A DNA stretch of 52,504 bases, from positions 1-52,504 of the forward strand of contig CANEDJ010000005.1 in assembly GCA_947426265.1 (NCBI GenBank). Direction: 5' to 3'. The position numbers and the translations under genes were made by a program. Shown here one piece after another: positions 23,510 through 33,263 of the stretch (position 1 is the first letter of the stretch; every line of letters starts with the position of its first letter). A model generated the notes under the pieces. It was not told where the DNA came from. It searched no databases and was given only the letters and a program-made list of their open reading frames with translations. The stretch comes from MGBC102946 sp022793145 (GTDB lineage Bacteria > Bacillota_I > Bacilli_A > RF39 > UBA660).

Positions 23510-24304
23510 TTGAAAAGCAGGATGGAACGATATTATGAGGTAGACTCAGATACTAGTAAAAGAACAAAAAAGAATGCAGATTTGTATCAGAAAATTTATG
23601 AAACAGATGAATATAGCAATATAGAAGGAATCGCAACCACACTAAAACCAAACGAAATTGACATTTCTAAAATTAAAGAAATGCTTAAAAATAGAGATGA
23701 AAAAACGAGAAAAGAAAAAGATTTGAAAGAATTAATGAAAAGACCTGTACCAAGAGAAGTACCAGAACCTACAACATTTGAACAAGATGAAAAAAACTAT
23801 GATATTAGAGATATTTTAAACAAAGCTAAAAGTGAAAGAAAAGAAGAAGACAATCATCATAAATTAAGACACACTTCTTATGATATTTTTGAAAATGTAA
23901 AAAAAGAAATCCCAAAAGAAGAAGAGGAAGAAGAGTTAAAAGAGTTAATTCATACAATTACAAATACCAGTATGTTAAATAAGTTAGGAGACCAAGAACT
24001 AAGTTTAGGATTATTAGATGAATTAAAGTCAGATACAATGGTTGGAGACCCTTCTTCTATAAAAGCGGCACTAGAAGAAGAAAAAGCAGCTATGAAAGAT
24101 GACAATTTCATAGAAGAAGATGATGATAAAAAGAACATGGATAAAACTTTCTTTACATCAAATATGAAATTTAAAGATGAAGATTTTGATGAATTACAAG
24201 AAATGGGAAAAAACTTAAAGAAGAATGATACCATTATGAATATTTTAATTTTTATCCTATTAGTTGTATTTACTACCAGCATTATATTTTATTTTTTGAG
24301 ATAA
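23510..24304 (+). CDS. Tail-anchored acidic protein of unknown function
   Basis: 264 aa, highly charged, with no folded-domain signature. It is Lys/Glu-rich throughout, with a proline patch RPVPREVPEPTTFEQDEKNY near 80-100 and an acidic stretch EEEEEE near 135-142. A single C-terminal helix (NILIFILLVVFTTSIIFYFL) would anchor it with the bulk in the cytoplasm. The TTG at 23510 is preceded by TAGGTGG and is preferred; an ATG four codons in lacks a good site. The layout suggests a membrane-attached scaffold or division-related adaptor, which is speculation. Confidence 0.7.
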   Translation: MKSRMERYYEVDSDTSKRTKKNADLYQKIYETDEYSNIEGIATTLKPNEIDISKIKEMLKNRDEKTRKEKDLKELMKRPVPREVPEPTTFEQDEKNYDIRDILNKAKSERKEEDNHHKLRHTSYDIFENVKKEIPKEEEEEELKELIHTITNTSMLNKLGDQELSLGLLDELKSDTMVGDPSSIKAALEEEKAAMKDDNFIEEDDDKKNMDKTFFTSNMKFKDEDFDELQEMGKNLKKNDTIMNILIFILLVVFTTSIIFYFLR

Positions 24305-24316
24305 AAATTGATTATG

Positions 24317-24344
24317 AAAACAGATTTTTAAAGTCTGTTTTTTT
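24317..24344 (+). terminator. Terminator after the tail-anchored gene
   Basis: AAAACAGA (24317-24324) pairs with TCTGTTTT (24334-24341), followed by T residues. Confidence 0.75.
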
Positions 24345-24368
24345 GATATTTGAATCAAAAATAAAAAA

Positions 24369-25466
24369 CTACATTTTTTTGTAATTTTTTATAGTCATAA
24401 GAAAGATGATGAGAGGGATTACAAAGAAAAATCCAAAGCAAATAAATGGGGCTAAGTGAAGTGTAATAAAATTAGCAATTGTATTATTTTTAAAAATATG
24501 TTCCACTGCAAAAATTAAAAGAATAGAAAATATATAAATAACAGGATTAGAAGCCTTATCAGGAAGTTTCCAATCATCTTTTAAGAATTGTAGTATAAAA
24601 TATAATCCAAGTACAATAAAAGCAAATAAGTCAAATAACCAATGAAGCGCAATAACACCCTCTACACGTGTGATAAATCCACTTAATGAAATTAGCTTTA
24701 AAGAATGATATTCAGGATATTGATAAAGAAGCGCTAAATGTGGTCCAAATACAGAAATGATAAAAAAAGTAGTAGCGAATAAAGTCGCAGAACTTAAAAA
24801 ATACGTAATGATAATATTTCTGTTATAATGTTTTGTTTGAAAAACACTGTTTTTAGGAATCGCACTTAAAATGAATAAAGGTAGTACATTAAATGCAATA
24901 TAAGACATACCGCCTTTTAAAACAGGAAACCATCCAAACTCTAATATTGGTTTTAAATTACTAAAATCAGCTTCTCTCAAAAGTCCAAAACTGGCTAAGA
25001 GAAAAAGTAGAACTGCGAAGTAAAGTAAAACAAAATGTGTTCTAGCAATAATGGTAAGCCCTTTTGTTAAAATGTAGGTAATTGCTAAAAAAAACATAAT
25101 CGCAATTGCAAGTGTAGGCGTTTTATTGAGATATTGCGAGGAAATAAAACCAATTAAATTATAAAATGTAACAATAACAGAAATGGTAACCCCAAATGTT
25201 AATATACCATTAATGATTTTTCCAAAAGTGTTTCCAAAAAGTTTTTTATTTAGCGAAAAAATGGTATCATTTGGATAACGATTGCTAAGATATAGAAACA
25301 AACCAAAAGGGAGGAGTCCTAATAAAGTACCTAACAGAATAGAAATCCAAGCATCTTGTTTGGCTAAGTGTAACACATTACTAGAAGTAACCCCCAAAAA
25401 ACTTGCTCTGATGATAAAATAATACAAACAACAAATTTCTAAGCTTCGTAGCTTTTTTCTATTCAT
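24369..25466 (-). CDS. gerKB: Spore germinant receptor permease subunit
   Basis: 365 aa, about ten membrane helices, of the GerAB/GerKB branch of the APC transporter superfamily. Typical features are a short basic start, NVLHLAKQDAWISILLGTLL with the conserved Asp-Ala-Trp pattern, and repeated hydrophobic spans to LIIFLMTIKNYKKM. The B subunit is the likely ligand-binding part of the germinant receptor in the spore inner membrane. It is last in the gerKA-gerKC-gerKB operon and overlaps gerKC by eight bases. The ligand cannot be predicted. Confidence 0.92.
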   Translation of the reverse strand: MNRKKLRSLEICCLYYFIIRASFLGVTSSNVLHLAKQDAWISILLGTLLGLLPFGLFLYLSNRYPNDTIFSLNKKLFGNTFGKIINGILTFGVTISVIVTFYNLIGFISSQYLNKTPTLAIAIMFFLAITYILTKGLTIIARTHFVLLYFAVLLFLLASFGLLREADFSNLKPILEFGWFPVLKGGMSYIAFNVLPLFILSAIPKNSVFQTKHYNRNIIITYFLSSATLFATTFFIISVFGPHLALLYQYPEYHSLKLISLSGFITRVEGVIALHWLFDLFAFIVLGLYFILQFLKDDWKLPDKASNPVIYIFSILLIFAVEHIFKNNTIANFITLHLAPFICFGFFFVIPLIIFLMTIKNYKKM

Positions 25467-26646
25467 GTATTTCCTCCTTAATTGTTTTTTCTAAAGAACC
25501 TTTATGTTCTAAAACGACATCTGTTTTTATTTTAACTTCTAGATTTGGAAATCCTTCTTCATTCCAATTTTTTTTCATTTTTTTCCACTCTTTCGGATAA
25601 GTTTTATGAATCATACTTCCATATCCGAAAATATCACTTTTGTATGTTTTTTGTGCAACCTCTAATCCTTTGTTTACATTCTTCTTTAATTCTTTTTCCG
25701 TTGCTTTTTCAATTTCCTCAATGACTTTAGGGTCTTCTAAATCTATCTTTTGATTGATTTCATTAATGTTTCCTGTTCCAGTAATGGAAACTTCTATGAT
25801 TGGTTTTTCATCTTTTATTTTCACACTTGTTTTTGTTTTTATTGTAGAAAGTGAAATTGTAGTAGGACTCTCTTTATAATCAAAAGTCAAATACATTAAG
25901 CCAATATTTCCATTTAAAACATTAATTCCTCTATTTTCATCTTTGGAAGTCCAACCAAGTAATTTATCACCTTTAAAGATTCCTACTGTGCTCATTCTGA
26001 TTGCCGCATCTGGTTCTGTTTGTTTTACATTGTCTTCTTTTTCTCCTTCTTCTGTTTTTCCATCAATCATAACACTATTGATATAAGGTTCTTTGCCAGG
26101 TTCTAATAATTCTTTTAAAAAGGAATTGTAAGTTACTTTTGTGATAATTGCTTGTAAATCATAAGTTTCTTCAATATTAATCGCAATACTTTGTGATGGA
26201 AAAGCCTCTAATGGAGATAGAATTTTCAAAGTATCTTTGGCTTTGCAATCACGAGCAAGAATGATGTAGAACATTTTTCTTGATTGGGGGTCACGAAATA
26301 AATAATCCAAGATTTTATTTAATCCTTCTTTGGCAACTTCTTCTGAAACCACAACGACAAGAAGATGTCTGATGTATACTTCTTTCGGACTTTTTAATTC
26401 GATATTTTTAATGGCCTCCATAATTGTTTTTCCTTTTGCATCAATGACAATTGTTTGAGATTCTCCTTCTTTGGAATTTCCTTGTATTTTTTGTGCATTG
26501 GAAATGAGCATACCAACTTTATATTCATTTCCTTCTTTGTCAATTGAAATACCAGTTGAGATACTAAGGTCACTGAGTTCTCTATAATTCCAGCAACCAG
26601 TTAAAAAGAAACAGAAAGAAAGTACAATGATAATTTTCCACTTCAT
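25459..26646 (-). CDS. gerKC: Spore germinant receptor lipoprotein subunit
   Basis: 395 aa of the GerAC/Ger(x)C family. The signal peptide MKWKIIIVLSFCFFLTGC ends in a lipobox (Cys18, followed by WNYRELSDLSISTGISID, a classic GerAC opening). Later family blocks are ELKSPKEVYIRHLLVVVVSEE and the C-terminal helical domain. The C subunit is an anchored, essential part of the germinant receptor. It abuts gerKA by one base and overlaps gerKB, so the operon order is A-C-B as in Bacillus gerK, which is why the gerK names are used. Confidence 0.93.
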   Translation of the reverse strand: MKWKIIIVLSFCFFLTGCWNYRELSDLSISTGISIDKEGNEYKVGMLISNAQKIQGNSKEGESQTIVIDAKGKTIMEAIKNIELKSPKEVYIRHLLVVVVSEEVAKEGLNKILDYLFRDPQSRKMFYIILARDCKAKDTLKILSPLEAFPSQSIAINIEETYDLQAIITKVTYNSFLKELLEPGKEPYINSVMIDGKTEEGEKEDNVKQTEPDAAIRMSTVGIFKGDKLLGWTSKDENRGINVLNGNIGLMYLTFDYKESPTTISLSTIKTKTSVKIKDEKPIIEVSITGTGNINEINQKIDLEDPKVIEEIEKATEKELKKNVNKGLEVAQKTYKSDIFGYGSMIHKTYPKEWKKMKKNWNEEGFPNLEVKIKTDVVLEHKGSLEKTIKEEIHE

Positions 26647-28118
26647 TAGTTTTCCTCCTTTAATCTTGTTTGATTTTTATCTGTTAAATATCTTGGACGC
26701 TTTGTTAAACGATTGATAGGGAATTTGATGATACTATCTTTCCAAGCCCGTAAATCCAGTGGGCTAAATGGCACTAAGTAAGGAACATCTAAAGTTTCCA
26801 TACTGACAAGTTTGATAATTAAAATCAACATTGCTACTAAAAATCCAATGAGACCCATGAAGACTGATGTAAAAATAAATATAATTTTCCAGCTTCGAAG
26901 AGCATTAATCATATCAATATCAGAAAATGCCATTTCACAAATAGAAGTAACCGCAACAATAATAACAACAATAGGGGAAACAACTCCAGCAGAAACAGCA
27001 GCATCACCTAACACCAGTGCTCCTACAATACTCATGGCAGTTCCAGCTGCACTAGGAGCTCTTAAATCGCTTTCTCTTAAAACTTCAAATGTAATTCCAA
27101 ACAATAAGACTTCTAAGACAGTTGGAAAAGGAACTCCTTGTTGCTGCATGGCGATAGAAATTAAAAATTCATCTGGAATTAATTCATGATTGAATGTGGT
27201 AAGAGCAATATATAAAGCTGGTGTAATAATTGTAATAAAAAATGCTAATGTTCTTAAAACTCTTGAAAAGGTAACATTAGATGCTTTTTCATAATAGTCT
27301 GTAGGGGCATGTAAGAAACTGATTAAAGTAGCAGGTGTAATGAGTACAAACGGAGTGTTTTCTACAACGATTGCTATTTTCCCATCTAACAATTCTCCAC
27401 AAACCATATCTGGTTTTTCTGTTGTAATAATTTGTGGAAAAGTGGAACGTTGCTTTCCTTCTAAAAATTTTCTAATATAACCACTATCTAATATCGCATC
27501 AATATCAATTTGCTTTAATTTTTTTAAAATGTCATTGACTCTTTTTAAGTCAACAATATCCTTGATATAGGCAACTGCAACTTTTGTTTTACTTCTTCTT
27601 CCTACTGTAATTTCAGAAAACCAAAGATTGGGGTCTTTAATTCTTTTTCGAATTAATCCAAGATTCATATTATGGTTTTCAGTAAAACTATCTTTTGGAC
27701 CTCTAATAACAGGTTCAGAAGAGGACTCTGTTACACCTCTGTCTAGTTGAGTTCTGGTTTCAAGAACAATTGCTTTTTCGCTACCATCAACAAAAATGCA
27801 AGTAAAACCAGAAGATAGATAGTAAAAAATACTATCAAAATCATCCGCAGTAGATAGTTTACTATTCGGAATTGTATTTTCTAATCTCGTAAATAAATCA
27901 GTAAAAAAAGTAGTTGTTTTATTGTATTTTACATCTTCACTGATATTTTTCATGATGAAGTCACTAATTTTATCATCACTACTAACACTTTCAAAATAGA
28001 CATAAGAAATCTGTTTTTTTCCTATTTTAATGGTTCTACTATAAAAGTCTGGACTATTTCCAATAGCCAGTTTAATGATCTCTATATTTTTGGAAGAAAC
28101 TTTCTCTATTTTTTTCAT
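26646..28118 (-). CDS. gerKA: Spore germinant receptor GerA-type subunit
   Basis: 490 aa. A large N-terminal cytoplasmic domain precedes about five membrane helices, starting after the conserved PFVLITPATLISFLHAPTDYY. Other hallmarks are GKIAIVVENTPF, MQQQGVPFPTVLEVLLFGI and APSAAGTAMSIVGALVLGDA. It is the A subunit of the nutrient receptor in the spore inner membrane. The second ATG (28118) is spaced correctly from GAGGGATG, whereas the first (28124) abuts it. Forespore expression is expected, but I could not fix a sigma-G promoter. Confidence 0.94.
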   Translation of the reverse strand: MKKIEKVSSKNIEIIKLAIGNSPDFYSRTIKIGKKQISYVYFESVSSDDKISDFIMKNISEDVKYNKTTTFFTDLFTRLENTIPNSKLSTADDFDSIFYYLSSGFTCIFVDGSEKAIVLETRTQLDRGVTESSSEPVIRGPKDSFTENHNMNLGLIRKRIKDPNLWFSEITVGRRSKTKVAVAYIKDIVDLKRVNDILKKLKQIDIDAILDSGYIRKFLEGKQRSTFPQIITTEKPDMVCGELLDGKIAIVVENTPFVLITPATLISFLHAPTDYYEKASNVTFSRVLRTLAFFITIITPALYIALTTFNHELIPDEFLISIAMQQQGVPFPTVLEVLLFGITFEVLRESDLRAPSAAGTAMSIVGALVLGDAAVSAGVVSPIVVIIVAVTSICEMAFSDIDMINALRSWKIIFIFTSVFMGLIGFLVAMLILIIKLVSMETLDVPYLVPFSPLDLRAWKDSIIKFPINRLTKRPRYLTDKNQTRLKEEN

Positions 28119-28228
28119 AAACATCCCTCAATTTTATTATTATCAAAAACTTTATAATTTATAAGCTTTGTTTCATTGAAATCAAAAAAGTTTCTGTGTA
28201 TAATAAAGTTGGAATTTGTGGTGATAGT

Positions 28229-29470
28229 ATGAATTTATTAGATAGAAAAGTGGTTACAATTGATGCTTTAGACCATCAAGGAAGAGGAATTGCTCATATA
28301 GATCATTTTGTCATTTTTGTTTTTAATGCTTTAGTTGGAGAGGAAGTAGAGATTGAAATTGTGAAAATAAAGAAAAACATTGTAGAGGCAAAAGTCATAA
28401 AAATTTTAAAAGCAAGTCCTGAAAGGATAGAAAGTGTTTGTCCATATTTTAAAGAATGTGGTGGATGTGACTTATTACATACGTCCTATCAAAATCAACT
28501 TTTTTATAAAGAAAACAAAGTAAAAGAAATTATGAGAAAGTTTGCTAGATTAGAAAATGTTGTAGAAAGTATTGTACCAAATGATAATGTATATGGATAT
28601 CGTAATAAAGTGACGTTTCAAGTAGAAGAGAAGGTTGGCTTTTATGGAAAAAGGAGTCATAAAATTATAGAGATTGATAAGTGCTTTTTAATACCAGATA
28701 TTATGAATGAATATTTGTCTATTTTAAAACGTGAAATGAATTTCTCTTTTGTGAATCAAATTATGATGCGACAGAGTGAATATGAGCAAAAGATGATGAT
28801 TGTATTTGATGTAACAAAAGAATTCTCTAATTCGCAAGTACCATTAAACGAGTTATCTAATGTATCTGTTTTAATAAAAAGAGAACATAATTATGAGGTA
28901 CTTCTAGGAGATGATTTTTTACTAGAAAAAGTAGGAGACTATATATTTAAAATTTCTCCAGAGTCTTTTTTTCAAGTGAATACAAAACAAATGGAAAAAC
29001 TTTATCAGATTGTTTTAGACCATACTGGACTTAGCAAAGATGAGAAAGTTCTAGATTTGTATTGTGGAACAGGAACAATTGGGATTTATTTGAGTAAAAA
29101 AGCAAATGATATTTTAGGAATTGAAATGAATGAGAGTGCGATAGAAGATGCATTTTGGAATAAAAAACAAAATTGCATTCATAATATCAATTTTATGTGT
29201 GGAGATACTGGCAGTGTACTAAAAGAAGCATCGTTTCAACCTGATTTAATTGTTGTTGACCCACCAAGAGCTGGATTAGATGAACTTGCTATTTCAGAAA
29301 TTAAAAGAATTCATGCTCCAAAAGTTGTTTATGTTTCTTGTGACCCAGTAACATTGGCACGTGATATCAACAGATTAGAGCAAGATTATGAGGTTATGAC
29401 TATTATTCCCGTAGATATGTTTTCTAATACCTATCATGTGGAATGTGTGTGCATGTTAAATAGGCGGTAA
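28229..29470 (+). CDS. rlmD: 23S rRNA (uracil-5-)-methyltransferase
   Basis: 413 aa, of the TrmA/RumA class. The N-terminal TRAM domain (about 1-60; VVTIDALDHQGRGIAHIDHF) is followed by the Fe-S motif CPYFKECGGC plus a fourth Cys near 150. The SAM domain has LDLYCGTGTIGIYLSKK and VVDPPRAGLD, and the catalytic cysteine motif is YVSCDPVTLARDI. It makes 5-methyluridine in 23S rRNA; in Bacillota this enzyme (RlmCD) often modifies two sites. The ATG at 28229 follows GGTGATAG and is preferred to an upstream in-frame ATG. Confidence 0.93.
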   Translation: MNLLDRKVVTIDALDHQGRGIAHIDHFVIFVFNALVGEEVEIEIVKIKKNIVEAKVIKILKASPERIESVCPYFKECGGCDLLHTSYQNQLFYKENKVKEIMRKFARLENVVESIVPNDNVYGYRNKVTFQVEEKVGFYGKRSHKIIEIDKCFLIPDIMNEYLSILKREMNFSFVNQIMMRQSEYEQKMMIVFDVTKEFSNSQVPLNELSNVSVLIKREHNYEVLLGDDFLLEKVGDYIFKISPESFFQVNTKQMEKLYQIVLDHTGLSKDEKVLDLYCGTGTIGIYLSKKANDILGIEMNESAIEDAFWNKKQNCIHNINFMCGDTGSVLKEASFQPDLIVVDPPRAGLDELAISEIKRIHAPKVVYVSCDPVTLARDINRLEQDYEVMTIIPVDMFSNTYHVECVCMLNRR

Positions 29471-29603
29471 ACTATTATAAATAAAGAGAAAGCGGGTTAT
29501 TTAGCAAGGAACAAAAAAATATTGTATAGTTGAAATATTCTTTAATTTGAAATAAAGATTTTTCATTAGAAATATTATATAATTATTACAAGGAAGTGAT
29601 AGA

Positions 29604-30137
29604 ATGCTTAAACTTATTGATGCAGAAGAAAAATATTTAAAGGAATACAAAGAAGCATATATTTTATCTTTACAAGAAATAGAAAAAGGCAATATTAAAA
29701 AACATGATTTAATGTTTTTTAATCCTGATGAAGTTGATATTATACAAAAATGTAAAGATAGTAGAGATAGAAGCAAACTAAACCCAAATTATGTTCCTTC
29801 TTACGATTATTTTTTAGTTGACGATGATAAGTTTATTGGAAGAATAAATATTAGAGTTGAATTAACACCAGTTTTATTAAACTATGGTGGAAATATTGGT
29901 TATGGAATTCATCCAAAATATTGGAAAATGGGATATGGGACAGCGATTTTAAAATTAGGGTTAGAAAAAGCGAAAGAATTAGTGTCACAAAATAAAGTAT
30001 TAGTCACTTGTGATGATGATAATATTGGTTCATATAAAATTATAGAAAAAAATGGTGGAATACTAGAAAATAAAGTTGAAAATACAGATGAATACGAAAC
30101 ATTTTTAACAAGAAGATATTGGATAAATATAAAGTAG
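29604..30137 (+). CDS. GNAT-family N-acetyltransferase
   Basis: 177 aa. The GNAT fold is clear from strand FLVDDDKFIGRINIRVEL, the acetyl-CoA loop GYGIHPKYWKMGYGTAIL (variant of the R/Q-x-x-G-x-G/A motif) and the closing VTCDDDNIGSYKIIEKNGGI. GGAAGTGA precedes the ATG. Relatives acetylate amino groups of small molecules or proteins; the substrate is unknown. The DUF402 gene follows 7 bases after the stop and is likely co-transcribed. It lies at the start of the second accessory patch. Confidence 0.88.
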   Translation: MLKLIDAEEKYLKEYKEAYILSLQEIEKGNIKKHDLMFFNPDEVDIIQKCKDSRDRSKLNPNYVPSYDYFLVDDDKFIGRINIRVELTPVLLNYGGNIGYGIHPKYWKMGYGTAILKLGLEKAKELVSQNKVLVTCDDDNIGSYKIIEKNGGILENKVENTDEYETFLTRRYWINIK

Positions 30138-30144
30138 GTGTTTT

Positions 30145-30681
30145 ATGGAAATCAAGAAAAAAGATATGTTTAAAACTGAGTGGCGCCGATGTTTAGAAAA
30201 AGAATATAAAACTGAATATTTTAAATTTGATAACTTTGAAGGTATTGTGAGTTTGTCTAAATTTAAAAAGTTAACTGGTCCATTAGTTATAAATTATGAA
30301 TTTGGTGATATAAAAATAGCTGATGATGATTATACATGGGTACAATTTGCTTTTAAAAATCAAAATTTTTGGTTAACTGCTATGTATGATGATAAAGAGA
30401 ATTTAATAGAATTATATTTTGATATCACAAACGGAAATTACTTTGATGATTTAAAAAATCCATATTTTTATGACCTATTTTTAGATATAGTGGTAACAAA
30501 ACAGAAAGAAATCTATATAGTTGATAAAAATGAATTACAAATGGCTTTAGATGATAAAGCTATTACAAAAGAGGAATATGATAAAGCTCAATCAGTTGTC
30601 AATTGGCTATATAATTATATAAATGAAAATAAAGAGCGAATAATCGATTATTGTTATCAATGTTTACAGCAAATGAAATAG
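30145..30681 (+). CDS. DUF402 domain protein
   Basis: 178 aa. The central beta barrel reads YTWVQFAFKNQNFWLTAMYD then LIELYFDITNGNYF, then the acidic YDLFLDIVVTKQKEIYIVDK and the helical tail DDKAITKEEYDKAQSVV. This is the DUF402 pattern of FAU-1/Ntdp-type proteins, some of which hydrolyse nucleoside di- and triphosphates using acidic metal ligands. The D-x-x-x-D-x-V element is present, so metal-dependent phosphatase activity is plausible but unproven. TAGGTG lies just upstream. Confidence 0.72.
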   Translation: MEIKKKDMFKTEWRRCLEKEYKTEYFKFDNFEGIVSLSKFKKLTGPLVINYEFGDIKIADDDYTWVQFAFKNQNFWLTAMYDDKENLIELYFDITNGNYFDDLKNPYFYDLFLDIVVTKQKEIYIVDKNELQMALDDKAITKEEYDKAQSVVNWLYNYINENKERIIDYCYQCLQQMK

Positions 30682-30884
30682 CTAATATCAAAAAATCCAA
30701 AAAGAGATATTTATTATACTATTCAGTTGAATGTTGAACATAAAAATTATTCAAATCAATTAATTTATTTATACTTGATTTATTTGATATAGATTTTAAG
30801 TCTAGAACTATTGTATCGCATAACTAATATATGCTTATATGCTAGTTTAAATAAAAAAGTATATATAAAGCAAGGGGCGTGAAA

Positions 30885-31898
30885 ATGAAAAATGAAGTAA
30901 TAACAGAATTAATAATATATGAATCAAACGATGGAAATATAAAATTAGATGTTAATTTAGAAAATGAAACAGTTTGGTTATCTTTAGAACAAATGACAAG
31001 ATTATTTGGAAGAGATAAATCGGTAATTTCCAGACATATAAAAAATATATTTGAAGAAGGTGAATTAGAAAGAAATGATTCAACAATTGCAAATTTTGCA
31101 ACAGTTCAAAAAGAAGGAACCAGAGAAGTTGAAAGAAATATAGATTATTATAATTTAGATGTAGTAATTAGTGTCGGTTATAGGGTTAAATCTTTAGAAG
31201 GTGTGAGATTTAGAAAATGGGCGACAGCAAGAATTAAAGAATATATTATTAAAGGTTATACTATGGATGATGAACGTCTTAAAAACTTGGGTGGTGGCAA
31301 ATATTTTTATGAGCTTTTAAATCGTATTAAAGATATAAGGTCATCAGAAAAAGTATTATATAGACAAGTTCTTGATTTATATGCTACTGCTATTGATTAT
31401 AATCCTAATGCTGAAGAAACTATAAAGTTTTTTAAGATAGTTCAAAACAAGCTTCATTTTGCGACCCATGGTAATACTGCAGCAGAGGTAATTTATAATC
31501 GTGCAGATGCAAATAAACCTTTCATGGGTCTTACAAATTTTAAAGGAGAATTGCCGAGTATTAATGATATAGAAATTGCTAAAAATTATCTAACTGAAGA
31601 GGAATTAATAATGTTAAATAACTTAGTGTCAGGTTATTTTGATTTCGCAGAATTTCAAGCTATGAAACATAAACCGATGAGAATGAAGGATTATATTAAG
31701 CAATTAGATAAAATATTAGATTCCTTAGATGCAAATATTTTAATAAATGCAGGTAAAATAAGTCATAAGGAAGCAGTGAAAAAAGCCAAATTAGAATATG
31801 ACAAATATCAAATAAAAGAACTTAGCTCCATTGAAAGAAAGTATTTAAATTCAATTAATAAAATTAATGAGATTGCTGATAAATTAAGCAAAAATTAA
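30885..31898 (+). CDS. RhuM family protein
   Basis: 337 aa. The N-terminus VWLSLEQMTRLFGRDKSVIS is a helix-turn-helix-like element, followed by the RhuM core (YYNLDVVISVGYRVKSLEGVRF then FRKWATARIKEYI) and a long helical C-terminal region. RhuM is named from a Salmonella pathogenicity island. Relatives are frequent beside mobile elements, restriction systems and prophages, but their biochemistry is unknown. The ATG at 30885 is correctly spaced from AAGGGG; the GTG at 30879 is too close. It is the best marker of horizontal input in this patch. Confidence 0.88.
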   Translation: MKNEVITELIIYESNDGNIKLDVNLENETVWLSLEQMTRLFGRDKSVISRHIKNIFEEGELERNDSTIANFATVQKEGTREVERNIDYYNLDVVISVGYRVKSLEGVRFRKWATARIKEYIIKGYTMDDERLKNLGGGKYFYELLNRIKDIRSSEKVLYRQVLDLYATAIDYNPNAEETIKFFKIVQNKLHFATHGNTAAEVIYNRADANKPFMGLTNFKGELPSINDIEIAKNYLTEEELIMLNNLVSGYFDFAEFQAMKHKPMRMKDYIKQLDKILDSLDANILINAGKISHKEAVKKAKLEYDKYQIKELSSIERKYLNSINKINEIADKLSKN

Positions 31899-32050
31899 TT
31901 ATACATAATAAATGTTGTACCTATTTTTTTGTATATTATGGCATAGCCAGTTATAAGCAAACATATAAAAGTAAATTTATTTATAATGTATATTCTGAAA
32001 TTACTGAGTGTGTATGTATTTTGAAGTATAGATAAGGAATTGGATAAAAA

Positions 32051-32455
32051 ATGTTAAAGGTAAATGGTAAGATTGCTGAAATAAAAAAGACAAGATTTAT
32101 ATTGTCAAAATATATTCATAATGGAATACCATCTGGATATTGTGGACATTTAGAAGTAAAGTTTGAAATTGATGGAAAAGATGGATATTTTGATTTTGAT
32201 GTAGATGTTATAAAAGATAAAAATATTTTTTATTATGAAAATAAAGAATATTGTTGTATTCCAGAAGATAATATAAAAGAAATTAATTATTTAGAAATAT
32301 TTGATACCAATACATTTTACGATATTGGAACATTTTTTAATAAAATGACAGTAAAGTTTAAAGAAATAAAAAATAAGAAAATACATGTTCAAATCATGGT
32401 TGATGAAACCGTAGTATCTTTAGAATTTGATGATGATGTAAACATAGTTATATGA
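32051..32455 (+). CDS. Hypothetical beta-rich protein
   Basis: 134 aa, no signal or membrane helix, acidic and Asp/Lys-rich, apparently mostly beta strands. It begins MLKVNGKIAEIKKTR and ends VSLEFDDDVNIVI. No family recognised. It ends in TGA, with a TAA three codons later. The ribosome-binding site is weak (GGAATTGGAT, rather distant). It lies between the RhuM gene and a convergent membrane protein, and shares a bidirectional terminator with it. Its small size and context suggest an accessory gene. Confidence 0.55.
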   Translation: MLKVNGKIAEIKKTRFILSKYIHNGIPSGYCGHLEVKFEIDGKDGYFDFDVDVIKDKNIFYYENKEYCCIPEDNIKEINYLEIFDTNTFYDIGTFFNKMTVKFKEIKNKKIHVQIMVDETVVSLEFDDDVNIVI

Positions 32456-32470
32456 GGACTATAAAATAAA

Positions 32471-32492
32471 AAATCCTAATTTTTTAGGATTT
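32471..32492. terminator. Bidirectional terminator
   Basis: AAATCCTAA (32471-32479), TTTT loop, TTAGGATTT (32484-32492), with A-run before and T-rich run after. Serves 32051-32455 (+) and 32484-33122 (-). Confidence 0.85.
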
Positions 32493-33122
32493 CTTTTTGT
32501 CATTAAATAAGTTATCTAAACGTTCTTTTTCTCTTAAAAAAGCATCTTTTTCATCATTGTTTAATGTAACGACTTCTTCAATCATTTTAATAATATTGTC
32601 GATTGTTGAAATTAAATTAGGGCTCTCATCAATAAAGTCTTTTTTTGTAGAAATTTTAAGTAAACTAGAAGTGAAACTATCATATAAAGAATTGATACCA
32701 ACTAAAGAAATACTATCAAATAAATTATGGTTGATTAACAAGTTTCTGTTTAATTGAATATCTTTATATAAAACTAAAATTTCTATTTCACTTTTTTTAC
32801 TTTCGACATTAAAAGTAATCATATTAGAAATTAAAGTTAATCCATCTAAAGCACTTTTTAAAATTTGATTGTTTTTTTCTAATTCTTTTACATAAATTTT
32901 GCTATTCTTTTTTACATTTGAAATAGAAATGAATAGAAAACTTGCTAAGATTCCTACAATAACAGCAACCAAATTATTAATCAATAATTCATTGTTTTTT
33001 TCAATTAATCCTTCACAGAATTTAATTGCTACCAAAAATAGAGCGATTGATAATAATGCGATAGCGAGATGACTCTTTAATAAATTTCTATAGGCTTTAA
33101 CATATTTCTTTTTTTCTTTCAT
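32484..33122 (-). CDS. Hypothetical membrane protein with cytoplasmic helical domain
   Basis: 212 aa. Two membrane helices near residues 18-36 (LAIALLSIALFLVAIKF) and 45-65 (NNLVAVIVGILASFLFISI) form a hairpin. The rest is a helical, charged soluble part with coiled-coil character (KNNQILKSALDGLTLISN ... KDAFLREKERLDNLF). The ATG at 33122 follows GGGGGTG and is preferred over one 13 codons upstream. No family is recognised. The layout resembles small membrane-sensor or phage-exclusion-like accessory proteins, without firm evidence. Confidence 0.6.
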   Translation of the reverse strand: MKEKKKYVKAYRNLLKSHLAIALLSIALFLVAIKFCEGLIEKNNELLINNLVAVIVGILASFLFISISNVKKNSKIYVKELEKNNQILKSALDGLTLISNMITFNVESKKSEIEILVLYKDIQLNRNLLINHNLFDSISLVGINSLYDSFTSSLLKISTKKDFIDESPNLISTIDNIIKMIEEVVTLNNDEKDAFLREKERLDNLFNDKKKS

Positions 33123-33263
33123 ACTGAACACCCCCTGTACCTGTATGAACCCTATAATCATTGTATCATAAAATATCGAAAAATCAATAAATTTAGCAAA
33201 TTCTCTTAAAAAATGATAGAAAAAATAATTTTGTGATAAAATAAAATAGGAAATGAGGAGTAT

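Noticed and set aside
26812..27189. 125-codon open frame opposite gerKA
   Set aside because: It is a shadow of a well-conserved germination gene, with no ribosome-binding site.
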